Shown here in pieces: positions 35,548 to 43,450 of a stretch of DNA of 43,618 nt. Positions within the stretch are counted from its first letter, which is position 1, and each line of letters begins with the position of its first letter. The stretch lies in the NCBI GenBank assembly GCA_021732565.1, contig JAKFUT010000060.1, positions 1 to 43,618 on the forward strand, given 5' to 3'. Source of the DNA: Candidatus Obscuribacterales bacterium. GTDB taxonomy: Bacteria > Cyanobacteriota > Vampirovibrionia > Obscuribacterales > Obscuribacteraceae. Made by a program: the position numbers and the translations under genes. The notes beneath the pieces were generated by a model. That model was given only the letters and a program-made list of their open reading frames with translations. It had not been told where the DNA came from and ran no database searches.

Positions 35548-36549
35548 TCATTTGCTGAGCCTCTGATTTGAATACGAAAGTGAGGTGAATAGGCTATTAA
35601 AAGTCTTCAACGACATTCGAATGGACCTTCCGTCCTTCAAAAGTTGCGTGTCTTTTGGCGGTCGAGAAGTAGCAAATGGTGCTACGCTCTGCGTCCTCGC
35701 GAGCGACGGTGGTGTCAGCGTGATCATCGCTTCTTCCGGCTTTTCGGCACTCGGTTCATAACCTGTCACTAGCCATTTTCCGGTGCGCAACACGTCGGAA
35801 CTACATTGATCGGATCTTGTGGCAGCAACTGGACGGTTGTCTGCCGTTGCCTTTGTTAGCAGATTGTCCATTGTTGAATATCGAGTAAACGTATTGGTGT
35901 GGGTTGTGTGATCGCCGTCAAATAGCTCTTTGATATATTGTTGTGCCGGCCGACGTTCTGAATCATTCCTGTCTGGCTGCTCAGACTCGGGAGCGGGTCT
36001 CCTGGTGGCTTTTTCATTTGCATAGCGGAGCGAAACAAATGATGCGTTAAATGCGGCCAAGGATATCTTTATGGAACGACCGTCAGGCGTTACGTATGCG
36101 CCGGGAGGAATGGCTGAGGGATTATCGCTCTTGTGTACGCGAGTTAGAGTTATAATTGAGTCCTTCGAATTCGAGGGATTGGATTCATAGTTAGTCACTA
36201 ACCAGTTGTATTTGGGATTTTGCTGTACTGCCACAACGTTTCGACCTTCTTGCAAGGCCCCGCTAACAGTACGATCCATGGTTGCATATCGGGTAAAGAC
36301 ATTCGTATGTGTGAAGGTGTCCGGTGAGAGCAAGACGTCATACACCGCGGCGCTTGTCTCACTTGAAGATAGAACCGCGTCTTGCTCATCGCTCATAGCG
36401 GATGCTGCGCGCAATTCACGATCAATATCTTTAGACTTACTGTTTACCTCCCGTGAATCACTGCTGGTTTCCGACCATACATTAGACCAACAGTCAGCAA
36501 CGAAATCGCTTTCATCTTCAAATCCATCTACTTCGAACTGTTCGCGCAT
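35548..36549 (-). CDS. Tandem-domain protein resembling calpain C-terminal subdomains
   Basis: 333 aa from the ATG at 36549, where AAGGAG lies 9 nt upstream; the frame is open to 36630 but that start has no such site. Residues 1-75 are acidic and Ser-rich without a signal peptide. Two copies of a domain of about 110 aa follow, both beginning HTN-x-FTRY-x-TMD and containing a WLVT-x-YE strand, an IITLT/MITLT strand and a final DGRSI-x-(I/M)SL-x(2)FN-x(2)F. The order 'strand-GYE-ITL-DGR-SL-x-x-F' is that of the C-terminal half of calpain-type (C2) cysteine peptidases, whose His is replaced here by Trp and whose NPWG Asn is absent. If so, it is a catalytically dead duplicated module. This homology is my inference; no family is certain. 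Confidence 0.8.
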   Translation of the reverse strand: MREQFEVDGFEDESDFVADCWSNVWSETSSDSREVNSKSKDIDRELRAASAMSDEQDAVLSSSETSAAVYDVLLSPDTFTHTNVFTRYATMDRTVSGALQEGRNVVAVQQNPKYNWLVTNYESNPSNSKDSIITLTRVHKSDNPSAIPPGAYVTPDGRSIKISLAAFNASFVSLRYANEKATRRPAPESEQPDRNDSERRPAQQYIKELFDGDHTTHTNTFTRYSTMDNLLTKATADNRPVAATRSDQCSSDVLRTGKWLVTGYEPSAEKPEEAMITLTPPSLARTQSVAPFATSRPPKDTQLLKDGRSIRMSLKTFNSLFTSLSYSNQRLSK

Positions 36550-36956
36550 CTTGCACGTCTCCTTTGTATAATTCTTCTTGAGCCGCAGCTGAAACGGTTT
36601 CTCATAAGGCAGTCTTGGCTCTTTCACCAACGATCACTACATGTTCTGCGCCCATGGCCTCGATTGCCGGTCAATGAGTTTTGTCCATAACTTCTGCTAT
36701 GCTTGTTATCGTCAAGAGTATTGTCCAAACCTTGAAACAGCATTGATTTCAGTGATACTGATATAAGAACTATTTGATTGATCTTGGACTTTGATGTCGA
36801 ACATCGAGAAAAGAACGGTTCAATGCACCGGCTGAATTGTGGCGGCGCTCTGACTTGATTACAAACAGTCCAATCAATATCGACTCAATATTCATCTCCT
36901 ATTCTTGCTGTTGTTGAGCAAGGTTTGCTCAGCAGATACCGATTGCAGGGGAGTAT
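36550..36956. other. Divergent intergenic region
   Basis: About 400 bases between oppositely directed genes, AT-rich from 36720 to 36790. The best promoter guess toward the plus gene is TTGAAA (36732-36737) with GATACT 16 nt later (36754-36759). This is weak, and the leader to the gene at 36957 would be about 190 nt. Confidence 0.35.
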
Positions 36957-37811
36957 ATGTTGGAAGAAGTAGCAAAGCGACAGGACAATATTCGAGAAGA
37001 TCAGCAAGAAAGCGGGCTTACGCTATTAGCGTTAACCGGTGGAGCTGCGGGCAAAGCTGAGTATTCCAGGATGTCGAAGCAGAACGGAGCATCGCTTGTT
37101 GTGGGCAAGGACCTTGAAATGTTTGGAAGCTTAACCATAGAAGATAAGAAAGAGAATCTATCCGGTTCCGATCTCGATCTAGCAAAGTTCAGCCAGAAGT
37201 TACCCGGTTGTTTCGGGGACAGGAAAGATGCGAAGAATTTTTCCGGCAGAGATCCCGCTGAACTGGAAATGTTGGGAAGAGTATTCATCGGAGATACAGG
37301 CAAGAACTTTTCGGGCGCTTCCGGTATGGATGGAGATCCGGCAAAGAACAGCCTGCGAAAGGCACCCGGTTGTTTCGATGACAGCAAAGAAACTAGGAGT
37401 TCTGCCGGTGTGGATTCCGAATCTGAGGAAGCTGGCAACCCTGTAGGTGGTGAAACCCTTAACGGGTTCCAATCGGGCGCTGATGGAGCACCACTGGAGC
37501 AATACCCGATCGCAGAGGACATGGAGGAAGAGGAAGGGGAGCTTGTGCTGGAGGAAAACGAGCTGGTGTTGGAGCAACGCAAATCGGAGAGCCCTGGTGT
37601 ACAAAAAGGAGACGGTGTCCAAAAACCGGGTGCGGTCAAAGAAAGCCAAAACCCTAAAGAAGCCGGCAACGCCAAAATAGTCGAAGCATCACCTGTGTAT
37701 GGTATAGATCAACAAGAAGGCGAGTTGGTTCTGGAACAGGTGAAATCGCAACCAAATAAACCCGGTCTGGCCAAGGAAAACGGTCTCAAGAAACCGGGCG
37801 CGGCAAAGTGA
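36957..37811 (+). CDS. Disordered acidic repeat protein
   Basis: The protein is 284 aa, with GGGGAG just before the ATG. There is no signal peptide. Residues about 50-145 hold two diverged copies of a unit of about 54 aa (LEMFGSLTIEDKKENLSG, then KLPGCFGDRKDAKNFSG; LEMLGRVFIGDTGKNFSG, then KAPGCFDDSKETRSSAG), each with one conserved Cys in PGCF. At DNA level ACCCGGTTGTTTCG occurs at 37202-37215 and 37364-37377, 162 bp apart. The C-terminal part is acidic with three ELVLE motifs and a Lys/Pro/Gly-rich end with KPGA/KPGL repeats. It looks like an intrinsically disordered linker or binding protein; no function can be assigned. Confidence 0.7.
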   Translation: MLEEVAKRQDNIREDQQESGLTLLALTGGAAGKAEYSRMSKQNGASLVVGKDLEMFGSLTIEDKKENLSGSDLDLAKFSQKLPGCFGDRKDAKNFSGRDPAELEMLGRVFIGDTGKNFSGASGMDGDPAKNSLRKAPGCFDDSKETRSSAGVDSESEEAGNPVGGETLNGFQSGADGAPLEQYPIAEDMEEEEGELVLEENELVLEQRKSESPGVQKGDGVQKPGAVKESQNPKEAGNAKIVEASPVYGIDQQEGELVLEQVKSQPNKPGLAKENGLKKPGAAK

Positions 37812-37997
37812 GGGGCTTGCGTGATTGTCGGTCTTGCTCCAAACTCCGTAGCTCACAATGAGACATTGGCAATAGACTGTCGTTGGCTGGTGTGAGGGTT
37901 GTGCGTCCGTTAGTTGGACCACTGCGCAAGCATCAGTTACGACTTTGCTCCAGTAGCCGCTCCTTTGTTAGGAGAGAGAAATTCGGTGGAATAGTTT

Positions 37998-40900
37998 GTG
38001 CGTGAGGAATCGAACAGTATCGGGCAGATGAATGAAGAGATCACCAAAGATACAGTAATTGACGGTCGATTTGTTGTGATTGAGGTGCTCGGTTCTGGCG
38101 GGTTTGGTACCGTTTACAAAGCTGCACAGAGACACCTCGATAGAATCGTCGCGATCAAGCTACTCAATCTTTCCGGCCCGGTCTCAACGGAAACAAAATC
38201 TCGCTTCAACCAGGAGGCTCTCGCTCTTGCGAAGTTGAATCATCCTGGTATTCCATCGCTATATCAATTTGGTTTTTGGGGTGAAACGCCCTACATAGTC
38301 ATGGAATTTCTTGAAGGGCGCACCTTGAGGCAATTATTGGATCAAGAGCACCGCTTGCCTTGGAGACGAGCCGTTGGGATTATCATGCAAGCTTGTAATG
38401 CAGTAGGTGCAGCCCATGAACGAGGCATCATCCATCGAGATCTCAAGTCTACGAATTTGATGATCTCCGGTCTTGAGGATTCAATCAAGGTTATTGATTT
38501 TGGATTGGTGAAGCTCACAGGGCGTACTGAGCAAAGGCTGACTCAGACGGGCGCAGTAATCGGCAGCGTGTACTATATGAGTCCTGAACAATGCCAGGGA
38601 CGCCCGGTAGATCATCGTTGCGATATTTATTCCCTCGCGTGTGTGCTCTACGAGGCTCTCACCGGTGCCCCTCCATTCAATGGAGGGAACCAGTTAGCAG
38701 TAATTAGTAAACACGTTCACGAGAGTCCTCTTCCCCTAAAAGAAGTATTGAGCGGTTCGGATATTCCCGAAGCTTTGGACTTCATCCTCTCCCGAGCCAT
38801 GGCAAAGATGGTGGAAAATCGTTATAACAGCATACGCGATTTTTCGCATGATCTCGATGCACTTTTCAATGACGAGTCAACCAAAATCTTAGCGATGAAA
38901 GAAACGACAACTCGTTCAAGTTCGCGATTGAATGGAAAAATTAAGTCGTTTGAAGGCATTTCCGTTGTACTGATAGTCTTGAGTGTCTGGTGGCTCCTTT
39001 GTGACAAATCGCTGGAGCAGCGCAATCTACCGTTCTCAGCAAAAACTTCCAAAACTAGCGGAGATCTGGTTCTCGCCCCCGGCAGCCCCCGCTCCAGTTC
39101 AACCGACAAAGCTTTTGCTGCTAATTGGTCCAATGTAATGAAGGAAATGATAGCCGCATCAGGTAGCACAGAAGAACAGAACAAGTTAGCCGAAGCGCTG
39201 CTGACACTTATTAGAAATAATCATGCTGAAAATATTCCTCCCCAAGATATTTATCTTGTGTACGCCGCATGCAAGCAACGGCTCTTGCCAATGAGTCCGC
39301 AGTTTATAAGTCTAACTAAGGAATGCCTGGAATCGTTGAAACACACCCGGGATGATGAGTTTATCTTTAAAGCTACAATTGATCAAATCAGAGTTACTTA
39401 TTCAAACCGATTTGCCGAGTGCGAGCATTTGTATCGTGAAGCGATTTCAGATTATTCTTCAATCGCCCCGGAAACAGAGGGGAGGGCCTATCTGGAAGTT
39501 GCATGGTGTTGCGAACATAGAGACGGCAGAGCAGCTATTGCAGATTACAAGAAGGCTCTCGACTGTTTCAAGGAGTGCCGCGACTTTCGCGGTTGCTTGA
39601 AGGCCAGTGAAAAGATTCTGCTGTTGTCGTCCATCCTCAAAGATCATCCAACTGCGCAGATGGCAAGAAAGGATGTCGAGCACTATGCAAATAAGCTGAA
39701 TGCCAGCGAGAGCGTCGTTTTGCTGGAGGAGCTGGCACTGGATCTGCAGAACCGGGATTTGTCGCAACTAAGCATGGAGATCCACCGTGAGATTGAGATG
39801 CACGCTAAGCAATCAGGAATTGGACGATTGATATTCCGTGCTGTCGTGGGTTCCGCGGAGGCGCTGGTTGAACAAGGCCGTTTTTCCCGTGCGGAAGAGA
39901 AAATTCGTGAGGCATTCTCCATCGACGCGCAGGAGCGCACGCCTGAGATGGAAACTGCTGCGTTTACAGTGCTCACATCTTGCGCAATGCACCAGGATGA
40001 TCTGAACAAGCGCATGGCAGATCTTGCCAGGGCAAGAAAGTTTTTCGCCACACGCAAAGATTTCTCCGCCAGCTTGAGTATAAGTTCGAAAATCCTGCTA
40101 ACAGCTTGTATGCTTCGCGACAAGCAGATGATGAACGAGGCAAGACGGGACTTCTTTAGCCTTGTCGATAAAGTAGATCCGATGGAGGGAGTCAAGCGTT
40201 TGCAATCTCTTGCAGCAAACAGCAGTCTCAAGGACGAGGAGCGATTGGGTATTCTTAAGGCGATCGCACTGGTATCCAGAAAAACACGGGATCGCCAACT
40301 AATAGTCGACTCTCTCGTGAAGTATGGAGATGCGCTTATTAACGATCAGGCGAGGTGGGGTGAGGCCCTGCAACCGTTACAGGAAGCATTGTCCCTTCCG
40401 GACGGTGAGATTGCCACGATTACCACAGGGTTGGCATACCTGGATATTGGACTTTGGCATGAAAAGAGAAAACAGATCCGGGAAGCTTGCATAAACTATC
40501 GAAAGTCCCTTGAGTATTTTAGGAAGTGCCACAACGACCTCAGGTGCCTGGAGGCAAGTGCTCATACAATGATGCTTTCACTTTTGCTTAACGATCGAGC
40601 CGGTGCCGACCAGGCGGGTTGTGATGTGAGCAAATATGCTGAACGGGTTGAACCTCTGACAGCCGTTCAGTGTTTAAAGTCGCTGGGGGATTTGCTTGCT
40701 GCGAACGGTCTTTCGTATAGCAAAAGAACAGATATTCTGGAGCAGATTGCCTTAACATCAAAGAGAACAGGAGATGGAGCGCTCATTTTTCAATCTCTGG
40801 TTCGCTATGGCGATGCACTGATTTTCGACCGGGGCAGATTTTCTGATGGACGCAAGCAATTCGAAGAAGCGTTGTCGATGAGTGTAGCAAACAGCTACCC

Positions 40901-41246
40901 GGTACTGCAGGGTGTAGCCTACTTAGATCTTTCATTTGTGGATGAACACTGCAAGCAGACACGACAGGCGGCGGTGTACTGTGGTAAAGCGCTGGATTGT
41001 TTCGAGAAAGCCAGAGACCATGCAAGGAGTCTTCAGGCAAGCGGTGAGTTATTGATTCTATCTTGTTTGGCTAAAGATGAACTTGGCATGGAGAAAGCAT
41101 GTTGCGACGCGGAGCGTTTCGCAAGACTAATAGATGTTGAGACCGCTCAACAATCTCTCACAACTCTAGCTGCGAATCTTGAGAAGCATGAATGCAAAAA
41201 AATGAGCGCTAAACTCATCAGGTTGTGCAAATCTCTCAAACAATGA
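37998..41246 (+). CDS. Membrane Ser/Thr protein kinase with four-fold TPR-like sensor
   Basis: 1082 aa from GTG 37998 (GGTGGA 8 nt upstream); the ATG at 38031 is an alternative. The kinase domain (about 23-290) is complete: Gly-rich loop 31-39 (LGSGGFGTV), Lys54 (VAIKLL), catalytic Asp148 (HRDLK), Asp167 (DFGL) and SPEQ in the P+1 region, as in bacterial PknB-type kinases. A single membrane helix lies at about 320-336. Residues about 345-1082 are helical repeats on the far side of the membrane, with four copies of a core of about 105 aa at about 477, 635, 793 and 954: EA-(L/F/I)S, a Tyr-rich helix AYLDL, a Lys/Arg-rich helix, KALD-x-F-x-K, L-x-AS and a final L-x-LA. These resemble TPRs. It is probably a receptor kinase whose outer solenoid binds peptide or protein. 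Substrates are unknown; no phosphatase gene is nearby. Confidence 0.92.
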   Translation: MREESNSIGQMNEEITKDTVIDGRFVVIEVLGSGGFGTVYKAAQRHLDRIVAIKLLNLSGPVSTETKSRFNQEALALAKLNHPGIPSLYQFGFWGETPYIVMEFLEGRTLRQLLDQEHRLPWRRAVGIIMQACNAVGAAHERGIIHRDLKSTNLMISGLEDSIKVIDFGLVKLTGRTEQRLTQTGAVIGSVYYMSPEQCQGRPVDHRCDIYSLACVLYEALTGAPPFNGGNQLAVISKHVHESPLPLKEVLSGSDIPEALDFILSRAMAKMVENRYNSIRDFSHDLDALFNDESTKILAMKETTTRSSSRLNGKIKSFEGISVVLIVLSVWWLLCDKSLEQRNLPFSAKTSKTSGDLVLAPGSPRSSSTDKAFAANWSNVMKEMIAASGSTEEQNKLAEALLTLIRNNHAENIPPQDIYLVYAACKQRLLPMSPQFISLTKECLESLKHTRDDEFIFKATIDQIRVTYSNRFAECEHLYREAISDYSSIAPETEGRAYLEVAWCCEHRDGRAAIADYKKALDCFKECRDFRGCLKASEKILLLSSILKDHPTAQMARKDVEHYANKLNASESVVLLEELALDLQNRDLSQLSMEIHREIEMHAKQSGIGRLIFRAVVGSAEALVEQGRFSRAEEKIREAFSIDAQERTPEMETAAFTVLTSCAMHQDDLNKRMADLARARKFFATRKDFSASLSISSKILLTACMLRDKQMMNEARRDFFSLVDKVDPMEGVKRLQSLAANSSLKDEERLGILKAIALVSRKTRDRQLIVDSLVKYGDALINDQARWGEALQPLQEALSLPDGEIATITTGLAYLDIGLWHEKRKQIREACINYRKSLEYFRKCHNDLRCLEASAHTMMLSLLLNDRAGADQAGCDVSKYAERVEPLTAVQCLKSLGDLLAANGLSYSKRTDILEQIALTSKRTGDGALIFQSLVRYGDALIFDRGRFSDGRKQFEEALSMSVANSYPVLQGVAYLDLSFVDEHCKQTRQAAVYCGKALDCFEKARDHARSLQASGELLILSCLAKDELGMEKACCDAERFARLIDVETAQQSLTTLAANLEKHECKKMSAKLIRLCKSLKQ

Positions 41247-41399
41247 ATCCGTAACAGGTGACATTCAGGTTCCTTTTGCTTGGGTGAGAGCCTCGGTTTA
41301 GTACTCTTTATGTCGTTGCAACTTCTGTGTGCGAATTGTGTGTTCGACACGCACGTTGCCGATGATGTTCAACAATTGTAATGCCGATGATTTCTTTTA

Positions 41400-41429
41400 T
41401 TGACAAGTTGAGCGTGGCGAACTTACACT
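41400..41429 (+). promoter_or_regulatory. Candidate sigma70 promoter
   Basis: A perfect TTGACA (41400-41405) is followed after 18 nt by TACACT (41424-41429). Transcription would begin near 41436 and run through a hairpin (41540-41569) into the gene at 41612. It lies about 150 nt after the kinase stop codon. Confidence 0.5.
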
Positions 41430-41611
41430 TCAGGGATGAAAAACGAATTTTTTATGGTGCTTTCTATGTCTATGTCTCCGAGGAGGCAGGAGGCCTATTG
41501 AGCACGTTGCTATTCGTTTAAATCAAATGAAGTAACACTCGAAGAGCCTCTGTTAACAGGGGCTCTTCGGCTATATCCGCGTGCATGATCTTTTAACCTT
41601 GAGGATTGGCA
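41430..41611 (+). ncRNA. Possible attenuated leader or small RNA
   Basis: Between the candidate promoter and the oxidase gene lies a 21-codon mini-frame (ATG 41436 to TGA 41501; MKNEFFMVLSMSMSPRR, then QEAY) containing the Shine-Dalgarno-like AGGAGGCAGGAGG (41481-41493), and then a strong hairpin. Promoter, short peptide and hairpin before a structural gene is the layout of a transcription attenuator. The same elements would also fit a small independent RNA ending at the hairpin. The interpretation is inference. Confidence 0.35.
41540..41569 (+). terminator. Strong hairpin (terminator or attenuator)
   Basis: CGAAGAGCCTCTG (41540-41552) pairs with CAGGGGCTCTTCG (41557-41569), 13 bp with one T-G pair and loop TTAA. 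GCTATATCC follows, with no real T tract. It lies 42 nt upstream of the oxidase start codon. Confidence 0.6.
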
Positions 41612-42442
41612 ATGACTGAAGTGAACTTAGCAACTCCCATTCGATATTACCCGCAAGATTCAAATACTCAGCCAAGTGTAGACTTGGATGTGGACTTGGA
41701 TGTGGACTTTGACCGGAAGGACCGAAACGCAAGAAGCGTGCTTCTAACTGATCAGGAGAGAGCCTTGCACAGAATCGATTCGAGGATCAATCTTTACTGC
41801 GATCAAATCTCAAATCACCCGGTGGCAGACCTTCTCTCGACAGGTGGTGTCCCCGTGTCGGTATTGTATGAGTGTGCTCTTACACAATACAAAGGCAGTA
41901 TTCTGTGGGTTCCACTGCTGTCGTTGATAAAGGATCGTGTGCGCAATGAGCGTCTCAAGAAAGCAGTTCTAGACAATCTGCTGTGTGAATCGGGGGCTCG
42001 TGGGGTTTCTCATGTAGAACTCTGCTCGCGTTTTCTGTCTTCAGTGCGTTCTCACCATGATGACTTGAACTCTGCGTCAAATTTGGTTTCTGCTCTCGAT
42101 GTAAATTTATCGGAGTTAGTTTTCGTGGCTAGCCTGAGCGAACCGGAATTGACCGGGTGGCTATTAGCTGCGGAGACGCTTACGCCCTCGACTGATAAGG
42201 TTTTGCTTGAGGGATTCAAGAGAATCCATGGCATAGATCTGGCGTTTCTTAGAGAACACATCGTCGTCGATAGCGACGAGCATGCTGTTTGGATGAGAGA
42301 AGCAGCTAGCGAATTGCTTCAAGATCCATGCAATTTGCGCTTAGTCATTTCCGGTATCGATCTTGGTGCCCGTGCGGAGCTAAAGTTACTCGATTTAATT
42401 TACTCAAGAACTCTCATCAATTCCAAAATGTATCAGGTCTGA
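41612..42442 (+). CDS. Predicted heme-oxygenase-like diiron oxidase (HDO type)
   Basis: 276 aa from the ATG at 41612; GAGGAT sits 6 nt upstream, so the in-frame TTG at 41606 is unlikely. After an acidic N-terminus with a DLDV repeat (DNA 41681-41710), residues about 50-276 are all-helical. The metal-ligand order of CADD/UndA-like HDOs is visible: Glu126 and His134 (CESGARGVSH), Glu188 (WLLAAE), then the diagnostic H-x3-D-x3-H as His216, Asp220 and His224 (REHIVVDSDEH). The length and the Glu-to-His spacings fit the fold shared with TenA/PqqC, where the second half differs. HDOs use O2 and two irons for oxidative C-C or C-N chemistry on amino acids, fatty acids or their own side chains; the substrate here is unknown. 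No biosynthetic partner gene lies in this window. Confidence 0.8.
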   Translation: MTEVNLATPIRYYPQDSNTQPSVDLDVDLDVDFDRKDRNARSVLLTDQERALHRIDSRINLYCDQISNHPVADLLSTGGVPVSVLYECALTQYKGSILWVPLLSLIKDRVRNERLKKAVLDNLLCESGARGVSHVELCSRFLSSVRSHHDDLNSASNLVSALDVNLSELVFVASLSEPELTGWLLAAETLTPSTDKVLLEGFKRIHGIDLAFLREHIVVDSDEHAVWMREAASELLQDPCNLRLVISGIDLGARAELKLLDLIYSRTLINSKMYQV

Positions 42443-42662
42443 TCGGGGGAATCGATGGTTCATGAGTTGATACGTCATACCACGGCGAATTTGTTGTCGA
42501 GCTTTGGATCGACAAAGTCAGGAGATGATCCACCAGCGGAAAATCGTAAACTATAGCCTCAGCTTGTCTCGACAGGTTGCACAAATGCAAGGGCGATTTT
42601 GTCAAATTTGTGCTGAAGTAATCGCACTGCGAGATGGATAGTGATTCTAACGGCTACAAGGT

Positions 42663-43203
42663 TCAATCATGTGGCAATTCCAGCACTTCATCTAGCATGG
42701 TCATGTTTTTCCAATGTGTGCGACAGTTTAACGGAAGTATTTTGATTGCCTTCAATTCCAACTCTTTCGCTCTTTCAACATTTCCAGCTAGTCGGTACAT
42801 ATTCGCCAATTTTTCAAAGATCTGCGTCTCAGCTACAGCAGGGATGCAGTAATCAGAAAAATAGCTTATGATGTCCGCGTCGTGTATAGAACGATCACGT
42901 GCAAAATCGACCTGCGCTATTTCGCACAGCAAATCAGCATATCCTCCCCCCCAGTTTCGCAGATCCACGTGGTTCTCATTCGTTCGTTTGAGCGCGTTAA
43001 GAGCGGCTGTGGCGAACTTAGCTGCTTCATCAAGTTGTCCACTAAGGCGTAATGATCGAACGCGGGTGAGTACTCTTGCCTGTCACATATCGCCCATTTC
43101 CATCTTTCAATCGGTTTAATGCCGTATCAGAAGTGACGTTGCAGAAGGCGGGAGAAATAGAAGCAATCAAGGCAACAACGATTGAAACATCGAATTTTCG
43201 CAT
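42663..43203 (-). pseudogene. Secreted TPR-like protein gene with one frameshift
   Basis: From an ATG at 43203 the frame gives a signal peptide (MRKFDVSIVVALIASISPAF) and then TALNRLKDGNGRYVTG, and runs out at about 43034 after unlike residues. The next frame supplies the natural continuation from about 43080 (RVLTRVRSLRLSGQLDEAAK to the stop at 42663). It contains paired helices of TPR type (QLDEAAKFATAALNALKR, FEKLANMYRLAGNVERAKEL). Joining needs a one-base correction near 43085. The intact part alone (GTG 42968 to 42663) is 101 aa. This is a recent frameshift or a sequencing error. The corrected protein would be about 179 aa and exported. Confidence 0.65.
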
Positions 43204-43450
43204 AGGTTTGAGGCCCGCAATGGAATGTACCGTGAAATCGAGGCTTGCTCGTATACGTACATCGAGACAATGGTACCAAGCATTTTGGATTATTTCAGCA
43301 AGGTCGCTCGTCTTCCGTTACATGTTCGCTCTCTCTGGAAACCGTGATTGGCGCAACGACGAGCATTTCGTCACAAAGACTTCGATTCCAAGCGCGAGCC
43401 AACCTCTATCGCAGGCTCACTTCTTTCCGGGGAGGTTAAGGACCTGGCTG

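Noticed and set aside
37001..37675. Minus-strand Ser-rich frame of 224 codons
   Set aside because: It is the shadow of the plus-strand acidic repeat protein, which has its own ribosome binding site and meaningful internal repeats.
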